A stretch of 37,154 bases of DNA, taken from NCBI RefSeq assembly GCF_000716545.1, contig NZ_JNWZ01000069.1, forward strand, positions 1 to 37,154. Reading direction: 5' to 3'. Each line of letters starts with the position of its first letter. Position 1 is the stretch's first letter. Of the stretch, positions 1 to 8,319 are shown in pieces. Position numbers and translations under genes: made by a program. This stretch comes from Kitasatospora phosalacinea. Its GTDB lineage: Bacteria; Actinomycetota; Actinomycetes; Streptomycetales; Streptomycetaceae. The notes under the pieces were generated by a model. The model searched no databases and was not told where the DNA came from. It saw nothing but the letters and a program-made list of their open reading frames with translations.

Positions 1-19
1 GGGTGGGGGGCGGGCCCCG

Positions 20-1021
20 GTGGGCGGGGTCGCTTCGAGGAGGCGGTGGGTGAGCGCGGCGGATGTGCCGAGTCCGGACAGGGGGACGGCGGCGGTTGCG
101 GCGGAGCGGGTGAAGGCCGTGGCGGTGCCCAGGACGACCCGGGTGACGCTGGCGCTGATGACCACCGGTTCGGTGGCGAGTCTGCGGTCCGCGCCGACGG
201 TGGCGGTGTACGGGCCGGCGGGCGTGTTCCTGTACGTGGTGCCGGCGATCGTGATCATGGTGCTGCACTGGACGGGCGTCTGGGTGTCCTCGCGCGGGAC
301 GGGTGCGGTGGCGAGCCCGGTGCTGATCGTCAACAACTTCCTGAGCTACTCGGGCATGGAGATGAACGCGGTGCACGTCTCCTCGCTGAAGGACCCGGGC
401 AGGGAGTTCCCGCGCTCGATGTTCCCGGCAGTCGGGATGGTGCTGTTGATCTTCATCCTGCCGGCGCCGGCGATCAGCTGGGTGGTGCCGGCCGACCAGC
501 TGTCGCTGACGGCGGGCGTGATGCAGGCGTTCGACGCGTTCTTCCAGTACTTCCACATCGGCCGGCCGACGCCGCTGATCGCGGTGGGCCTGGTCGCGGC
601 CTCGCTGGGCGGCATGCTGACCTGGCCGGCCGGCCCGTCCAAGGGTCTGCTGATGATCTCCCGGCAGGAGGGCTACCTGCCGCCGTCGCCGCAGAAGCCG
701 AACAGCCACGGCGTGCAGCAGAACATCCCGGCGGCGATGCGGCTGCGGAAGCTCCAGCCGGACCACCCGCGCGGCTTCCGCGCCCCGGCGCCGGGGGTGC
801 TGTGCGCAGTGGGCCTGCCGGCGTCGGCGGCGGCGGCGATGGTGATCGGGTTCGTGCCGTCCTCGCAGTTCGGCGGCGGCGGCGTCCGGGCGTACGTCGG
901 GATCATCGGCGGCGGTCTGCTGCTGCTGGGCGTGATCATCCCGTTCGCCTTCCTGAAGGCCGGCAAGCCCCGGTGGCGCGGCCCCGCCGCCGCCGCGGCC
1001 GTGGCGGGAGGAACGGCATGA
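20..1021 (+). pseudogene. Amino-acid permease (APC superfamily, GadC-like), internally deleted
   Basis: The 333-residue frame matches pieces of glutamate/GABA-antiporter-type permeases in the right order: a first membrane segment (about residues 44-83), the segment with YSGMEMNAVHV and KDPGREFPRSMF (about 112-150), LTAGVMQAFDAFF and GPSKGLL, the QKPNSHGVQQN loop, then RLRKLQPDHPRGFRAP and a final hydrophobic stretch. Family members run about 470-510 residues. The region between the first segment and residue 100 (normally helices 2-5) is missing, and so is the helical pair between QQNI and AAMRLRKLQ, without breaking the frame. A transporter lacking these helices is unlikely to work. The frame is open to the left edge, so the GTG at 20 may not be the true start. 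Its TGA overlaps the ATG of the next gene (ATGA), the mark of an old operon. Confidence 0.75.
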
Positions 1022-1457
1022 GCACCACCCGGATGGCCTCGCAGCACAGGTGGATCCACGTCGGCGCGATCGTGGTGCTGGTGCGATGGTGGTGGTAGTG
1101 GGCCTGCTGTCGTTCACCCAGCAGCACGACACCGACGAGTCGTTCCGGAGGGCCGACGAGCTGGTCTCGAAGCTGCAGGAGAACGGCTGCCCGACGCCGG
1201 ACCGGGAGCAGGTCGCCCGGACGCCGGGGACGGACGGCGGCGCGGTGTGCGAGGACCCGGCGAGCGCGCTGAAGACCGGGCTGCACCGGGTGCCGATGTC
1301 CGACGGGGCGGCCGGGCCCGGGCAGCGGCCGGTCATCGTGGCCTCCCGGGCGGTGCAGGCGGAGGAATCGATCCTGGGCGTCTACTGTCCGGACCAGCCG
1401 GCGGGCTACCAGGAGAAGATCAAGGACATCAAGACCGACGACACGGTCAGGGACTGA
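1018..1457 (+). pseudogene. Small single-pass membrane protein, frameshifted
   Basis: The ATG at 1018 overlaps the permease stop and reads MSTTRMASQHRWIHVGAIVV, a membrane-anchor start, but meets TAG after 26 codons. The rest continues in another frame: VVVVGLLSF, then a soluble domain with CPTPDREQVART, GGAVCEDP and YCPDQPAGYQEK, ending at 1457. One extra base or two missing bases near 1083 explain the break. A remnant could still start at ATG 1086 but would lack most of the anchor. I do not recognise the family. Four bases of overlap with a decaying permease suggest that both genes lost their function together. Confidence 0.6.
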
Positions 1458-1474
1458 GGGTTGAGGCAACGCCG

Positions 1475-2833
1475 ATGAGCACCGACACCGAACTCGCCGC
1501 CCGCATCGCGGCGCTGATGCCCCTGGCCCGGCGCGACCTGGCCGAACTGGTCGCCATCCCGTCGGTCGCCGACCCCCGGCAGCAGCCGCCGGAGCGGTGC
1601 CGGGAGGCCGCCGAGTGGGTGGCCGCCGCGTTCGCCGAGGCCGGCCTGCGGGACGTCCGGCTGGTGGAGACCCCGGACGGCAGCCACGCCGTCCTGGGGC
1701 ACCGCCCGCCGCCGCCCGGCGCACCGACCGTGCTGCTGTACTGCCACTACGACGTGCAGCCGCCGCTGGACGACGCCGCCTGGATCACGCCCCCGTTCGA
1801 GCTGACCGAGCGGGACGGGCGCTGGTACGGGCGCGGCGCGGCGGACTGCAAGGGCAACATCGTCATGCACCTCACCGCGCTGCGGGCGCTCGGCGACGAC
1901 CTGCCGGTGGGGATCAAGCTGGTCGCCGAGGGCTCGGAGGAGCAGGGCACCGGCGGCCTGGAGGCGTACGTCCCGCAGCACCCCGAGGACCTGCACGCGG
2001 ACGTGCTGCTGGTCTGCGACACCGGCAACGCGGCGGTCGGGGTGCCGACCGCGACCACCTCGCTGCGCGGCCTGGCGAACGTCGTGGTGACGGTGGAGAC
2101 GCTGGAGTCGGACGTGCACTCCGGCATGTTCGGCGGCCCGGCCCCGGACGCGCTGGCCGCGCTGATCCGGATCCTGGACTCGCTGCGCGACGCCGAGGGC
2201 GGCACCCGGATCGACGGGCTGGACAACGGCGGGACGTGGGAGGGCGTCGGGTACGACGAGCAGCAGTTCCGCGCGGACGCGGGGGTGCTGGAGGGCGTCG
2301 GCCTGACCGGCTCCGGGACGGTCGCGGACCGGCTGTGGGCGCGCCCGGCGGTGACGGTGCTGGGCATCGACTGCGCGCCGGTGGTCGGCTCGGCGGCGGC
2401 GGTCCCCGGCAGCGCCCGGGCCCGGGTCAGCCTGCGGGTGCCGCCCGGCATGGACCCGGGCGCCGCGCAGGACGCGCTGACCGCGCACCTGGTGGCGGCC
2501 GCGCCGTGGGGCGCCCGGGTGTCGGTGGCGCCGGAGTCGAAGGGCTCGCCTTTCAAGGCCGCCACCGACGGCCGGGCGTACGCTGCGCTGGACGCGGCCG
2601 CGCGGGAGGTCTACGGGAAGCCGCTGTCCTTCCTCGGGCAGGGCGGGTCGATCCCGCTGTGCAACGTGCTGGCGGCGCAGTACCCGGAGTCGGAGATCGT
2701 CCTGATGGGCGTGGAGGAGCCGCGTTGCCTGATCCACGCGCCGAACGAGAGCGTGGACCCGTCCGAGATCGAGCACATGGCCCGGGTGGAGGCGCTGTTC
2801 CTGCGCCACTACGCGGCCGCCGCCCACCGCTGA
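1475..2833 (+). CDS. M20 family dipeptidase
   Basis: A 452-residue cytosolic zinc peptidase of the ArgE/DapE/carnosinase type that probably cleaves dipeptides. Metal ligands and motifs are visible: H91 and D93 in CHYDVQP, D124 in RGAADCKGN, E155/E156 in EGSEEQGTGG, H215 in HSGMFGG (dimerisation-domain histidine), GGSIP, and H421 in IHAPNESV. Length and motif spacing are normal, so the gene looks intact. The ATG at 1475 follows a purine-rich stretch (GAGGGTTGAGG), 17 bases after the frameshifted membrane gene. The M24 peptidase starts 15 bases downstream, so the two are likely cotranscribed for peptide breakdown, possibly once fed by the now-broken permease. Confidence 0.93.
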   Translation: MSTDTELAARIAALMPLARRDLAELVAIPSVADPRQQPPERCREAAEWVAAAFAEAGLRDVRLVETPDGSHAVLGHRPPPPGAPTVLLYCHYDVQPPLDDAAWITPPFELTERDGRWYGRGAADCKGNIVMHLTALRALGDDLPVGIKLVAEGSEEQGTGGLEAYVPQHPEDLHADVLLVCDTGNAAVGVPTATTSLRGLANVVVTVETLESDVHSGMFGGPAPDALAALIRILDSLRDAEGGTRIDGLDNGGTWEGVGYDEQQFRADAGVLEGVGLTGSGTVADRLWARPAVTVLGIDCAPVVGSAAAVPGSARARVSLRVPPGMDPGAAQDALTAHLVAAAPWGARVSVAPESKGSPFKAATDGRAYAALDAAAREVYGKPLSFLGQGGSIPLCNVLAAQYPESEIVLMGVEEPRCLIHAPNESVDPSEIEHMARVEALFLRHYAAAAHR

Positions 2834-2848
2834 ACCGAGAGGGAGCCC

Positions 2849-3967
2849 ATGCCCGCGCCGTTCACCACCGCCGACTTCCAGGCCCGGATGGCCCGCGCCG
2901 CGACCGCCGCCGCGGACGCCGGCCTGGCCGGACTGGTCGTCACCCCGGGGCCCGACCTGACCTACCTGACCGGCTACCGGCCGACCGCGACGACCGAGCG
3001 GCTGACCGCCCTGGTGATCGCGGCCGGCGCCGAACCGGTGCTGCTGGTGCCGAAGTTGGAGCGGCCGGACGCCGAGCAGGCGCCGGGCGCGGAGGCCGTC
3101 CGGATGGCCGACTGGACGGACGGCAGCGACCCGTACGCGGCGCTCGCGCCGAACCTGGACGGTGGCGGCCGGTACGGGATCTCCGACAGCGCCTGGGCGA
3201 TGCACCTGCTCGGGCTGCAGCGGACGCTGCCGGGCACCTCGTACGCGGCGCTGACGGCGGTGCTGCCGATGCTGCGGGCGGTGAAGGACCACGACGAGCT
3301 GGAGCTGCTGGCCGCGGCCGGGGCGGCGGCGGACCTGGCGTACGGGGAGATCCTGGGCGTCGACTTCGCCGGGCGGACCGAGAACCAGGTGGCCGCCGAC
3401 CTGGCCGCGCTGCTCACGAAGCACGGGCACAGCCAGGTGGACTTCACCGTGGTCGGCTCCGGGCCGAACGGGGCGAACCCGCACCACGAGGCCGGGGACC
3501 GGGTGATCCGGCGCGGCGACACCGTGGTGCTGGACTTCGGCGGGCTGAAGGACGGCTACGGCTCCGACACCACCCGCACCGTGTTCGTCGGCACCGAGCC
3601 GCCCGAGGAGGTGCTCGCCGTCCACGACCTGGTGCGGCGCGCCCAGCAGGCCGCGTTCGACGCCGTCGCGCCCGGGGTGGCCTGCCAGGAGATCGACCGG
3701 ATCGCCCGGAAGGTGATCACCGACGGCGGGTACGGCGAGTACTTCATCCACCGGGTCGGCCACGGCATCGGGCTGACCACCCACGAGCCGCCGTACATGG
3801 TCGAGGGCGAGACCCAGGAGCTGGTGCCCGGGATGTGCTTCTCGATCGAGCCGGGGGTCTACCTGCCGGGGCGGTTCGGCGTCCGGATCGAGGACATCGT
3901 GACCGTCACCGAGGACGGCGGGCAGCGGTTCAACGGGACGCCGCACGAGCTGGCGTTCGTGAACTGA
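2849..3967 (+). CDS. M24 family metallopeptidase (Xaa-Pro dipeptidase/aminopeptidase)
   Basis: A 372-residue pita-bread-fold enzyme that hydrolyses X-Pro bonds. It has an N-terminal creatinase-like domain (about 1-145) and a catalytic domain with all five metal ligands: D229 and D240 (VVLDFGGLKDGYGSDTT), H305 (HRVGHGIGL), E334 (SIEPGVY) and E348 (RIEDIV). The ATG is preceded by GAGAGGGAG. It is the last gene of the peptidase pair and ends at a strong hairpin shared with the convergent LysR gene. Substrate preference (PepQ-like or PepP-like) cannot be told from sequence. Confidence 0.93.
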   Translation: MPAPFTTADFQARMARAATAAADAGLAGLVVTPGPDLTYLTGYRPTATTERLTALVIAAGAEPVLLVPKLERPDAEQAPGAEAVRMADWTDGSDPYAALAPNLDGGGRYGISDSAWAMHLLGLQRTLPGTSYAALTAVLPMLRAVKDHDELELLAAAGAAADLAYGEILGVDFAGRTENQVAADLAALLTKHGHSQVDFTVVGSGPNGANPHHEAGDRVIRRGDTVVLDFGGLKDGYGSDTTRTVFVGTEPPEEVLAVHDLVRRAQQAAFDAVAPGVACQEIDRIARKVITDGGYGEYFIHRVGHGIGLTTHEPPYMVEGETQELVPGMCFSIEPGVYLPGRFGVRIEDIVTVTEDGGQRFNGTPHELAFVN

Positions 3968-3973
3968 GGGAGG

Positions 3974-4007
3974 GACGGGGCCGTCGGCGGGCCGGCGGCC
4001 CCCCGTC
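3974..4007. terminator. Bidirectional hairpin between M24 peptidase and LysR gene
   Basis: GGGGCCG (3977-3983) pairs with CGGCCCC (3996-4002), and the outer GAC and GTC pair across a small bulge. It sits in the 38-base gap between two convergent genes and reaches the LysR stop codon. There is no U-tract, as is usual in high-GC actinomycetes. Confidence 0.55.
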
Positions 4008-4887
4008 ACGCCTGGAGGTGGAAGGACCGGCGCAGGGCGGAGAGCAGGGCGCGCAGGGCCGGGGGCGGGGACGGGCGGTTGACCAGGGCCAGCAGGGCCG
4101 GGGTGGTCAGGTCGGTGACGGGGACGGGGACGAGCGCCGGGAACGACTCGGCCATCGAGCGGCTGAGCACGGCCACGCCGAGGCCGCGGAGGGCCAGATC
4201 GGCGATCGCGGCGGCGGCGCCGGCCTCCAGGGCGATGCGCGGGGTGAGGCCGCGGGCGGCGCAGTCGCGGTCCAGGACGGCGCGCAGGCCGGTGCCCCGG
4301 GGCATGCAGACCAGCGGGTGGGCGAGCAGGGCGGCGAGGTCGGGGGCGGGGGCGTCCAGCAGCGGGTGGCCGGGCGGGACGGCGGCGACCAGGGGTTCGC
4401 CGATCACCACGTGGGTGTCCAGGCCGTCCGGGGCGGGGGCGGGGCGGCCGATCAGGGCGAGGTCGAGGGCGCCGGTGCGGACGGCCTCGGTGAGCTGCTC
4501 GGAGTCGTCCTCCAGCAGGGCGAGTTCGACGCCGGGGTGGGCCCGGTGGAAGGCGGCCAGGCCGTCGAAGAGCGGGGTCAGGGTGCAGCCGGCGACCATG
4601 CCCAGGCGCAGGCTCCCGCGCACCAGGCCGGTCACCTCGCCGACCGCCTGCCCGACCGCGCGGGCGGCGTCCAGCGCCTGCCGGGCGTGCTCCAGCGCGG
4701 CCTTGCCCGCGACGGTGAGCGTCACCGCGCGGGCCGAGCGGTCGAACAGCTCGGCGCCCAGCTCCCGTTCGAGCTGCCTGATCTGGGCGCTCACCCCCGA
4801 CTGGCTGATGTGCACCCGTTCGGCGGCGCGGGTGAAGTTGCGCTCCTCGGCGACCGCGACGAAGTACTCCAGCTGCCTCAGTTCCAT
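4006..4887 (-). CDS. LysR family transcriptional regulator
   Basis: A 293-residue LTTR. The winged helix-turn-helix occupies residues 1-60 (MELRQLEYFVAVAEERNFTR, then HISQSGVSAQIRQLE), followed by a linker helix and a periplasmic-binding-protein-like effector domain (about 88-285, with LRLGMVAG and LALIGRP). The ATG at 4887 was chosen because the family almost always starts a few residues before LRQLEYF. It is divergent from the SnoaL-like gene at 4988. The 100-base gap is unusually A/T-rich around 4896-4920, which suits a shared promoter/operator. The usual arrangement is that the regulator controls itself and the divergent gene; the inducer is unknown. Confidence 0.92.
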   Translation of the reverse strand: MELRQLEYFVAVAEERNFTRAAERVHISQSGVSAQIRQLERELGAELFDRSARAVTLTVAGKAALEHARQALDAARAVGQAVGEVTGLVRGSLRLGMVAGCTLTPLFDGLAAFHRAHPGVELALLEDDSEQLTEAVRTGALDLALIGRPAPAPDGLDTHVVIGEPLVAAVPPGHPLLDAPAPDLAALLAHPLVCMPRGTGLRAVLDRDCAARGLTPRIALEAGAAAAIADLALRGLGVAVLSRSMAESFPALVPVPVTDLTTPALLALVNRPSPPPALRALLSALRRSFHLQA

Positions 4888-4987
4888 GAGTGTGGATTCT
4901 AGTTCACAACAAAACCAGCTGATGGACTTCTGACAGCGGCGGGAGGAGGGTGGAGGGGAAGCAAACGACGACGAGGAGGAACGGGCG

Positions 4988-5359
4988 ATGGGCGAGTACG
5001 AGAAGGCGATGCGGCCCGAGGACCTGACCCGGCTGTTCGTGGAGCGATCCAACGCGGGCGACGCCGCCGGGGTCGCGGCGCTGTACGAGGAGAACGCGGT
5101 GATGGCGTACCCGCCCGGGCAGGTGACGGTCGGTCGGGAGGCGATCCGGGAGCTGTGGGAGAAGGTCCTCGCCCACCGCCCGCAGTTCACCCCCGAGCCG
5201 CCGCTGCCGACGCTGGCCGCCGACGGCATCGCGCTGACCGCCACCCCGCCGAAGGACGGCGCCGGGGCCCGCGCCCAGGTGGTGCGGCAGCAGCCGGACG
5301 GCAGCTGGCTGCGGCTGCTGGACCAGCCGGAGTTCCAGCGCCCGGACGGGGAGGGCTAG
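4988..5359 (+). CDS. SnoaL-like / NTF2-fold protein
   Basis: A 123-residue protein with the DUF4440/SnoaL-like pattern: N-terminal helix with LTRLFVERSNAGDAAGVAALYEEN, then AVMAYPPGQVTVGREAIRELWEKVL and beta strands ending in DGSWLRLLDQPEF. The NTF2 cone fold is found in polyketide cyclases, isomerases and small-ligand binders. No catalytic residue can be assigned here. The start has a strong GAGGAGGAA eight bases upstream. It is divergent from the LysR gene and is its likely target. Confidence 0.8.
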   Translation: MGEYEKAMRPEDLTRLFVERSNAGDAAGVAALYEENAVMAYPPGQVTVGREAIRELWEKVLAHRPQFTPEPPLPTLAADGIALTATPPKDGAGARAQVVRQQPDGSWLRLLDQPEFQRPDGEG

Positions 5360-5374
5360 GGTCCGGGCCCGCCT

Positions 5375-5394
5375 GGCCGGCGCGCGCGCCGGCC
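5375..5394. repeat. 20-bp perfect palindrome downstream of SnoaL-like gene
   Basis: GGCCGGCGCG is followed directly by its reverse complement CGCGCCGGCC. It lies 16 bases past the SnoaL-like stop and may act as its terminator. The lack of a loop also fits a DNA-binding palindrome. Role uncertain. Confidence 0.4.
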
Positions 5395-5457
5395 GGTCTG
5401 GCGGAACCCGGCGACCGGTCGGGGCCGGCCCGTCCGACGGCCGTCGCGCGGCCGTGC

Positions 5458-5483
5458 GGAACCGTGACACTTCTCCGGGGGTC
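5458..5483 (+). promoter_or_regulatory. Possible ECF (SigE-type) promoter for the L,D-transpeptidase gene
   Basis: GGAACC at 5458 resembles the AAC core of the -35 box of cell-envelope-stress ECF sigma factors, and GTCC at 5481 resembles their -10 core. The resulting start would lie about 55-60 bases before the GTG at 5548. The match is short and the spacing a little long, so this is suggestive only. Confidence 0.25.
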
Positions 5484-5547
5484 CGGCCGAAACCCGGCCG
5501 CCCCTCCGTGCGTGTACCTCTTCCGGAAAGACCGGACGGAGGGGGCC

Positions 5548-6756
5548 GTGGTGCGACGGATTTCGATGGTGGGCGCGGTGCTGGGCGGGGCGCTGCTGCT
5601 GACCGCGTGCGGTGGCGGCGGCGGTGACAGCGCCGGCGGCGGTTCCGGCGCGCCGGGCGGGGGCGCCGCGAGCTCCCCGGCGCCGGCGAAGGCGTCCGCG
5701 GCCGTGCTGTCGATCGAGCCGGGGGACGGCGCGAAGGACGTGGCCCCGGGCGCGGTCAAGGTCTCGGTGGCGACCGGCAGGCTGACCGGGGTCACCGTCA
5801 CCGGCCAGGACGGCGAGCCGGTCGAGGGCGCCGTCGCCGCCGACGGCCTCACCTGGGCCCCGGCCCCGGGCGGCCTCGCGGTCGGCTCGACCTACCGGGT
5901 GGAGGCCCGGGCCGCCGACGCGGACGGCGTGGCCGCCACCGCCACCAGCACCTTCACCACGCTCGTCCCCAAGCGGACGGTCAAGGTCGAGGACAACGTG
6001 GTGACCGGCGAGGACTTCGGCGTCGGCATGATCGTCTCGGTGAACTTCGGCGGCGTGAAGGTCACGAACAAGGAGGCCGTCGAGAGGGCCGTCGTGGTCG
6101 AGGCCTCGGACGGCACCGAGGTCAGGGGCCACTGGTTCGACGGCGACACCCGGCTCGACCTGCGCCCCGCCGCGTACTGGAAGCCCGGCACCACCGTGCG
6201 GGTCCACCTGCGCACCGAGAGCGTGGAGCTGGCGCCCGGCGTGTACGGCGCGACCCGGCGCGACGAGCACTTCACCATCGCCCGCTCCCGGATCAGCGAG
6301 GTCGACGCCCGCACCCACCGGATGGTGGTCAGGGAGGACGGCAAGCCCGACCAGACCGTCGCGATCGTCGCGGGCACCGACGACAACCCGTCCTGGAACG
6401 GCACCATGGTCATCTCGGCCAAGAGCCGGATGGAGAAGATGACCTCCGAGGGCCAGACCAACCTCAAGGGCCCGGGCTACGAGGCGCTGGAACCGCACGC
6501 GATGCGGCTGACCACCTCCGGCACCTACCTGCACGGCAACCCGCAGGCCCGCGGCGTGGCCGGCCGCGCCAACATCAGCCACGGCTGCATCGGCCTGCCC
6601 GACACCCCGGAGGGCAGCGACGACACCCCCGGCGGCCAGGTCTACAACGCCTCGAAGGTCGGCGACGTGGTGATCGTCCGGAACTCGGTCAAGACCGAGC
6701 CGCTCGACCCGGCCAACGGCCTCAGCGGCTGGACGGTGCCCTGGTCGCAGTGGTGA
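5548..6756 (+). CDS. L,D-transpeptidase lipoprotein (YkuD domain, Ig-like N-domains)
   Basis: A 402-residue exported enzyme that makes 3-3 cross-links in peptidoglycan. The signal peptide ends in a lipobox, LLLTAC, so C21 should be lipidated. A Gly/Ser/Ala-rich tether follows, then Ig-like domains (about 55-240, with PGDGAKDVAPGAVKVSV and KRTVKVEDNVVTGEDFGVGM), then the YkuD catalytic domain (about 255-375) with HG near GTYLHGN and the catalytic SHGCIGLP at C347. Two adjacent GTG codons could start it; 5548 is chosen for GGAGGGGG five bases upstream. A possible SigE-type promoter precedes it, which would fit envelope-stress control. It is convergent with the GlxA-type regulator. Confidence 0.93.
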   Translation: MVRRISMVGAVLGGALLLTACGGGGGDSAGGGSGAPGGGAASSPAPAKASAAVLSIEPGDGAKDVAPGAVKVSVATGRLTGVTVTGQDGEPVEGAVAADGLTWAPAPGGLAVGSTYRVEARAADADGVAATATSTFTTLVPKRTVKVEDNVVTGEDFGVGMIVSVNFGGVKVTNKEAVERAVVVEASDGTEVRGHWFDGDTRLDLRPAAYWKPGTTVRVHLRTESVELAPGVYGATRRDEHFTIARSRISEVDARTHRMVVREDGKPDQTVAIVAGTDDNPSWNGTMVISAKSRMEKMTSEGQTNLKGPGYEALEPHAMRLTTSGTYLHGNPQARGVAGRANISHGCIGLPDTPEGSDDTPGGQVYNASKVGDVVIVRNSVKTEPLDPANGLSGWTVPWSQW

Positions 6757-6789
6757 CCCCGGCCTGAACCGGCGGGCCCGCGGCGGCTC

Positions 6790-7719
6790 TCAGCGGGTGC
6801 GGCGGCGGTAGTCGGCCGGGGTGGTGGCCAGGGTGCGGGCGAAGGCCCGGCGCATCGCCTCGGCCGAGCCGTAGCCGCAGGAGCGGGCGACCTGCTCGAC
6901 GCCGTCCCGGCTCTCCTCCAGCCGGCGGCGGGCCGCCTCCAGCCGGGCCCCGGCCACGTACCGGCCGGGGGTCATGCCGACGTCCGAGGCGAAGACCCGG
7001 GCGAACTGGCGCGGCGACAGCGAGGCCCGGCGGGCCAGCGACTCCACCGACAGGTCCTCCTCCGGGTGCTCGACGATCCAGCGCTGCACCTCGCGCACCG
7101 AGTCCCGCTCGGCGAGCTGCGCCGACAGCTGGGCGGAGAACTGGGCCTGGCCGCCGGGGCGGCGCAGGAACACCACCAGGCTGCGGGCGACCGCCAGCGC
7201 CACCTCCCGGCCCAGGTCCTCCTCGACCAGGTGCAGCGCCAGGTCGATGCCCGCGGTGACGCCCGCCGAGGAGAGGAACCGGCCGTCCCGGACGTAGATC
7301 GGCTCCGGGTCGACGGTCAGCTCGGGGTACCGGTCGGCCAGCGCCGCGCAGTGCCGCCAGTGGGTGGTGACCCGGCGGCCCGCCAGCAGGCCGGCCGCGG
7401 CGAGCAGGAAGGTGCCGGTGCAGACCGAGACCACCCGGCGGGCGTCGGCCGCGAGGGCGCGGATCCGGGCGAGCAGTTCGGGCGGGGCCTCGCCGCGGGC
7501 CCCGGCGCCGCCCGGCACGAGCAGGGTGTGCGCGGGCCCGGCCAGGTCGAGGTCGGTGTCGGGCAGCAGGGTCAGCCCGCTGCTGCTGCGCACCGGCCGA
7601 CCGCCGGGCGAGGCGGTGGTGACGGAGTGCCCGGCGCCGTGGAACACCTCCAGCGGGCCGGTGACGTCGAGGCTCTGCACCCCGTCGAACAGGACGATGA
7701 GCACGCTGCGGGTCGGCAT
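6790..7719 (-). CDS. GlxA family AraC-type regulator (DJ-1/PfpI plus HTH)
   Basis: A 309-residue regulator. The N-terminal DJ-1/PfpI-like domain (about 4-170) contains LIVLFDGVQSLDVTGPLEVF and SVCTGTF with C100 at the nucleophile-elbow position, followed by HWRHCAALADRYP. The C-terminal AraC helix-turn-helix pair (about 210-305) has LARRASLSPRQFARVF and CGYGSAEAMRRAF. The ATG at 7719 was preferred over an earlier ATG because it starts exactly at the first DJ-1 strand and has CTGGGGA upstream. In this family the DJ-1 domain is usually a sensor without enzyme activity. No obvious target is adjacent; the GNAT gene lies 66 bases upstream on the same strand. Confidence 0.9.
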   Translation of the reverse strand: MPTRSVLIVLFDGVQSLDVTGPLEVFHGAGHSVTTASPGGRPVRSSSGLTLLPDTDLDLAGPAHTLLVPGGAGARGEAPPELLARIRALAADARRVVSVCTGTFLLAAAGLLAGRRVTTHWRHCAALADRYPELTVDPEPIYVRDGRFLSSAGVTAGIDLALHLVEEDLGREVALAVARSLVVFLRRPGGQAQFSAQLSAQLAERDSVREVQRWIVEHPEEDLSVESLARRASLSPRQFARVFASDVGMTPGRYVAGARLEAARRRLEESRDGVEQVARSCGYGSAEAMRRAFARTLATTPADYRRRTR

Positions 7720-7785
7720 GTCCCCAGGTTGGCGGACCGGCCCGGTGGCAGCAAGGACGCGCACCCCACCTTTCCTGCCACGGGG

Positions 7786-8319
7786 TCAGTGGTCGAGGCG
7801 CTTGTAGTAGTAGGTGGTGTCGGCGAGCACGCCGTCCGGTGCGGCGGCGTGGCCGGGGACGGTGCCGAACGCCGTCCAGCCGGCGGTGCGGTAGAGGTGC
7901 TCGGCGGGGCTGTCGGTCTGGGTGTCGAGCAGCAGCAGGGTCACGCCGCGCTCCCGGGCGGCCCGCTCGGCGTGCGCCAGCAGGCGGCGGCCCAGGCCCG
8001 CGCCGCGGGCGTCGCGGTGCACCAGCAGCTTGGCGACCTCGGCGCGGTGGCGGCCGTTGGGCTTCTCCTCGCGGACCAGCGAGACGGTGCCGAGCACCCG
8101 GCCGGTGCCGTCCTCGGCGGTCCACAGCAGCCTGCTGCCGGCGGCGACGGACGGGCGCAGCCCCGCCCACCAGTCGGCGGCCTCGCGGTGGCCGGTGCCG
8201 GCCAGGAAGCCGACCGAGGCGCCGCCGGCCACCGCGTCCAGCAGCAGGTCGGCGAGGGCGTCGCGGCGGGCGTCGAGGGCCTCGGGGGTGAGCGGGCGGA
8301 CGGTCACGGTCGGGGTCAC
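7786..8319 (-). CDS. GNAT family N-acetyltransferase
   Basis: A 177-residue acetyl-CoA-dependent acetyltransferase. Strand beta-4 and motif A are clear: AEVAKLLVHRDARGAGLGRRLL (R/Q-x-x-G-x-G/A at 105-110), then ERGVTLLLLDTQTDSPAEHLYRTAGW and a C-terminal TTYYYKRLDH. The substrate cannot be predicted. The GTG start (8317-8319) overlaps the TGA of the upstream XRE-cupin gene by four bases (GTGA), so translation is coupled and the two form an operon. Longer in-frame starts were rejected because the extra residues are Arg/Pro-rich shadow of the cupin gene. Confidence 0.9.
   Translation of the reverse strand: MTPTVTVRPLTPEALDARRDALADLLLDAVAGGASVGFLAGTGHREAADWWAGLRPSVAAGSRLLWTAEDGTGRVLGTVSLVREEKPNGRHRAEVAKLLVHRDARGAGLGRRLLAHAERAARERGVTLLLLDTQTDSPAEHLYRTAGWTAFGTVPGHAAAPDGVLADTTYYYKRLDH

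Noticed and set aside
1406..4009. Long minus-strand open frame opposite the peptidases
   Set aside because: Composition is Arg/Pro/Val shadow of the GC-rich coding strand, without any recognisable domain.
1597..4902. Very long open frame (over 1000 codons) on the plus strand
   Set aside because: Low-complexity Arg/Gly/Ala shadow of the M20, M24 and LysR genes, which have clear motifs in their own frames.
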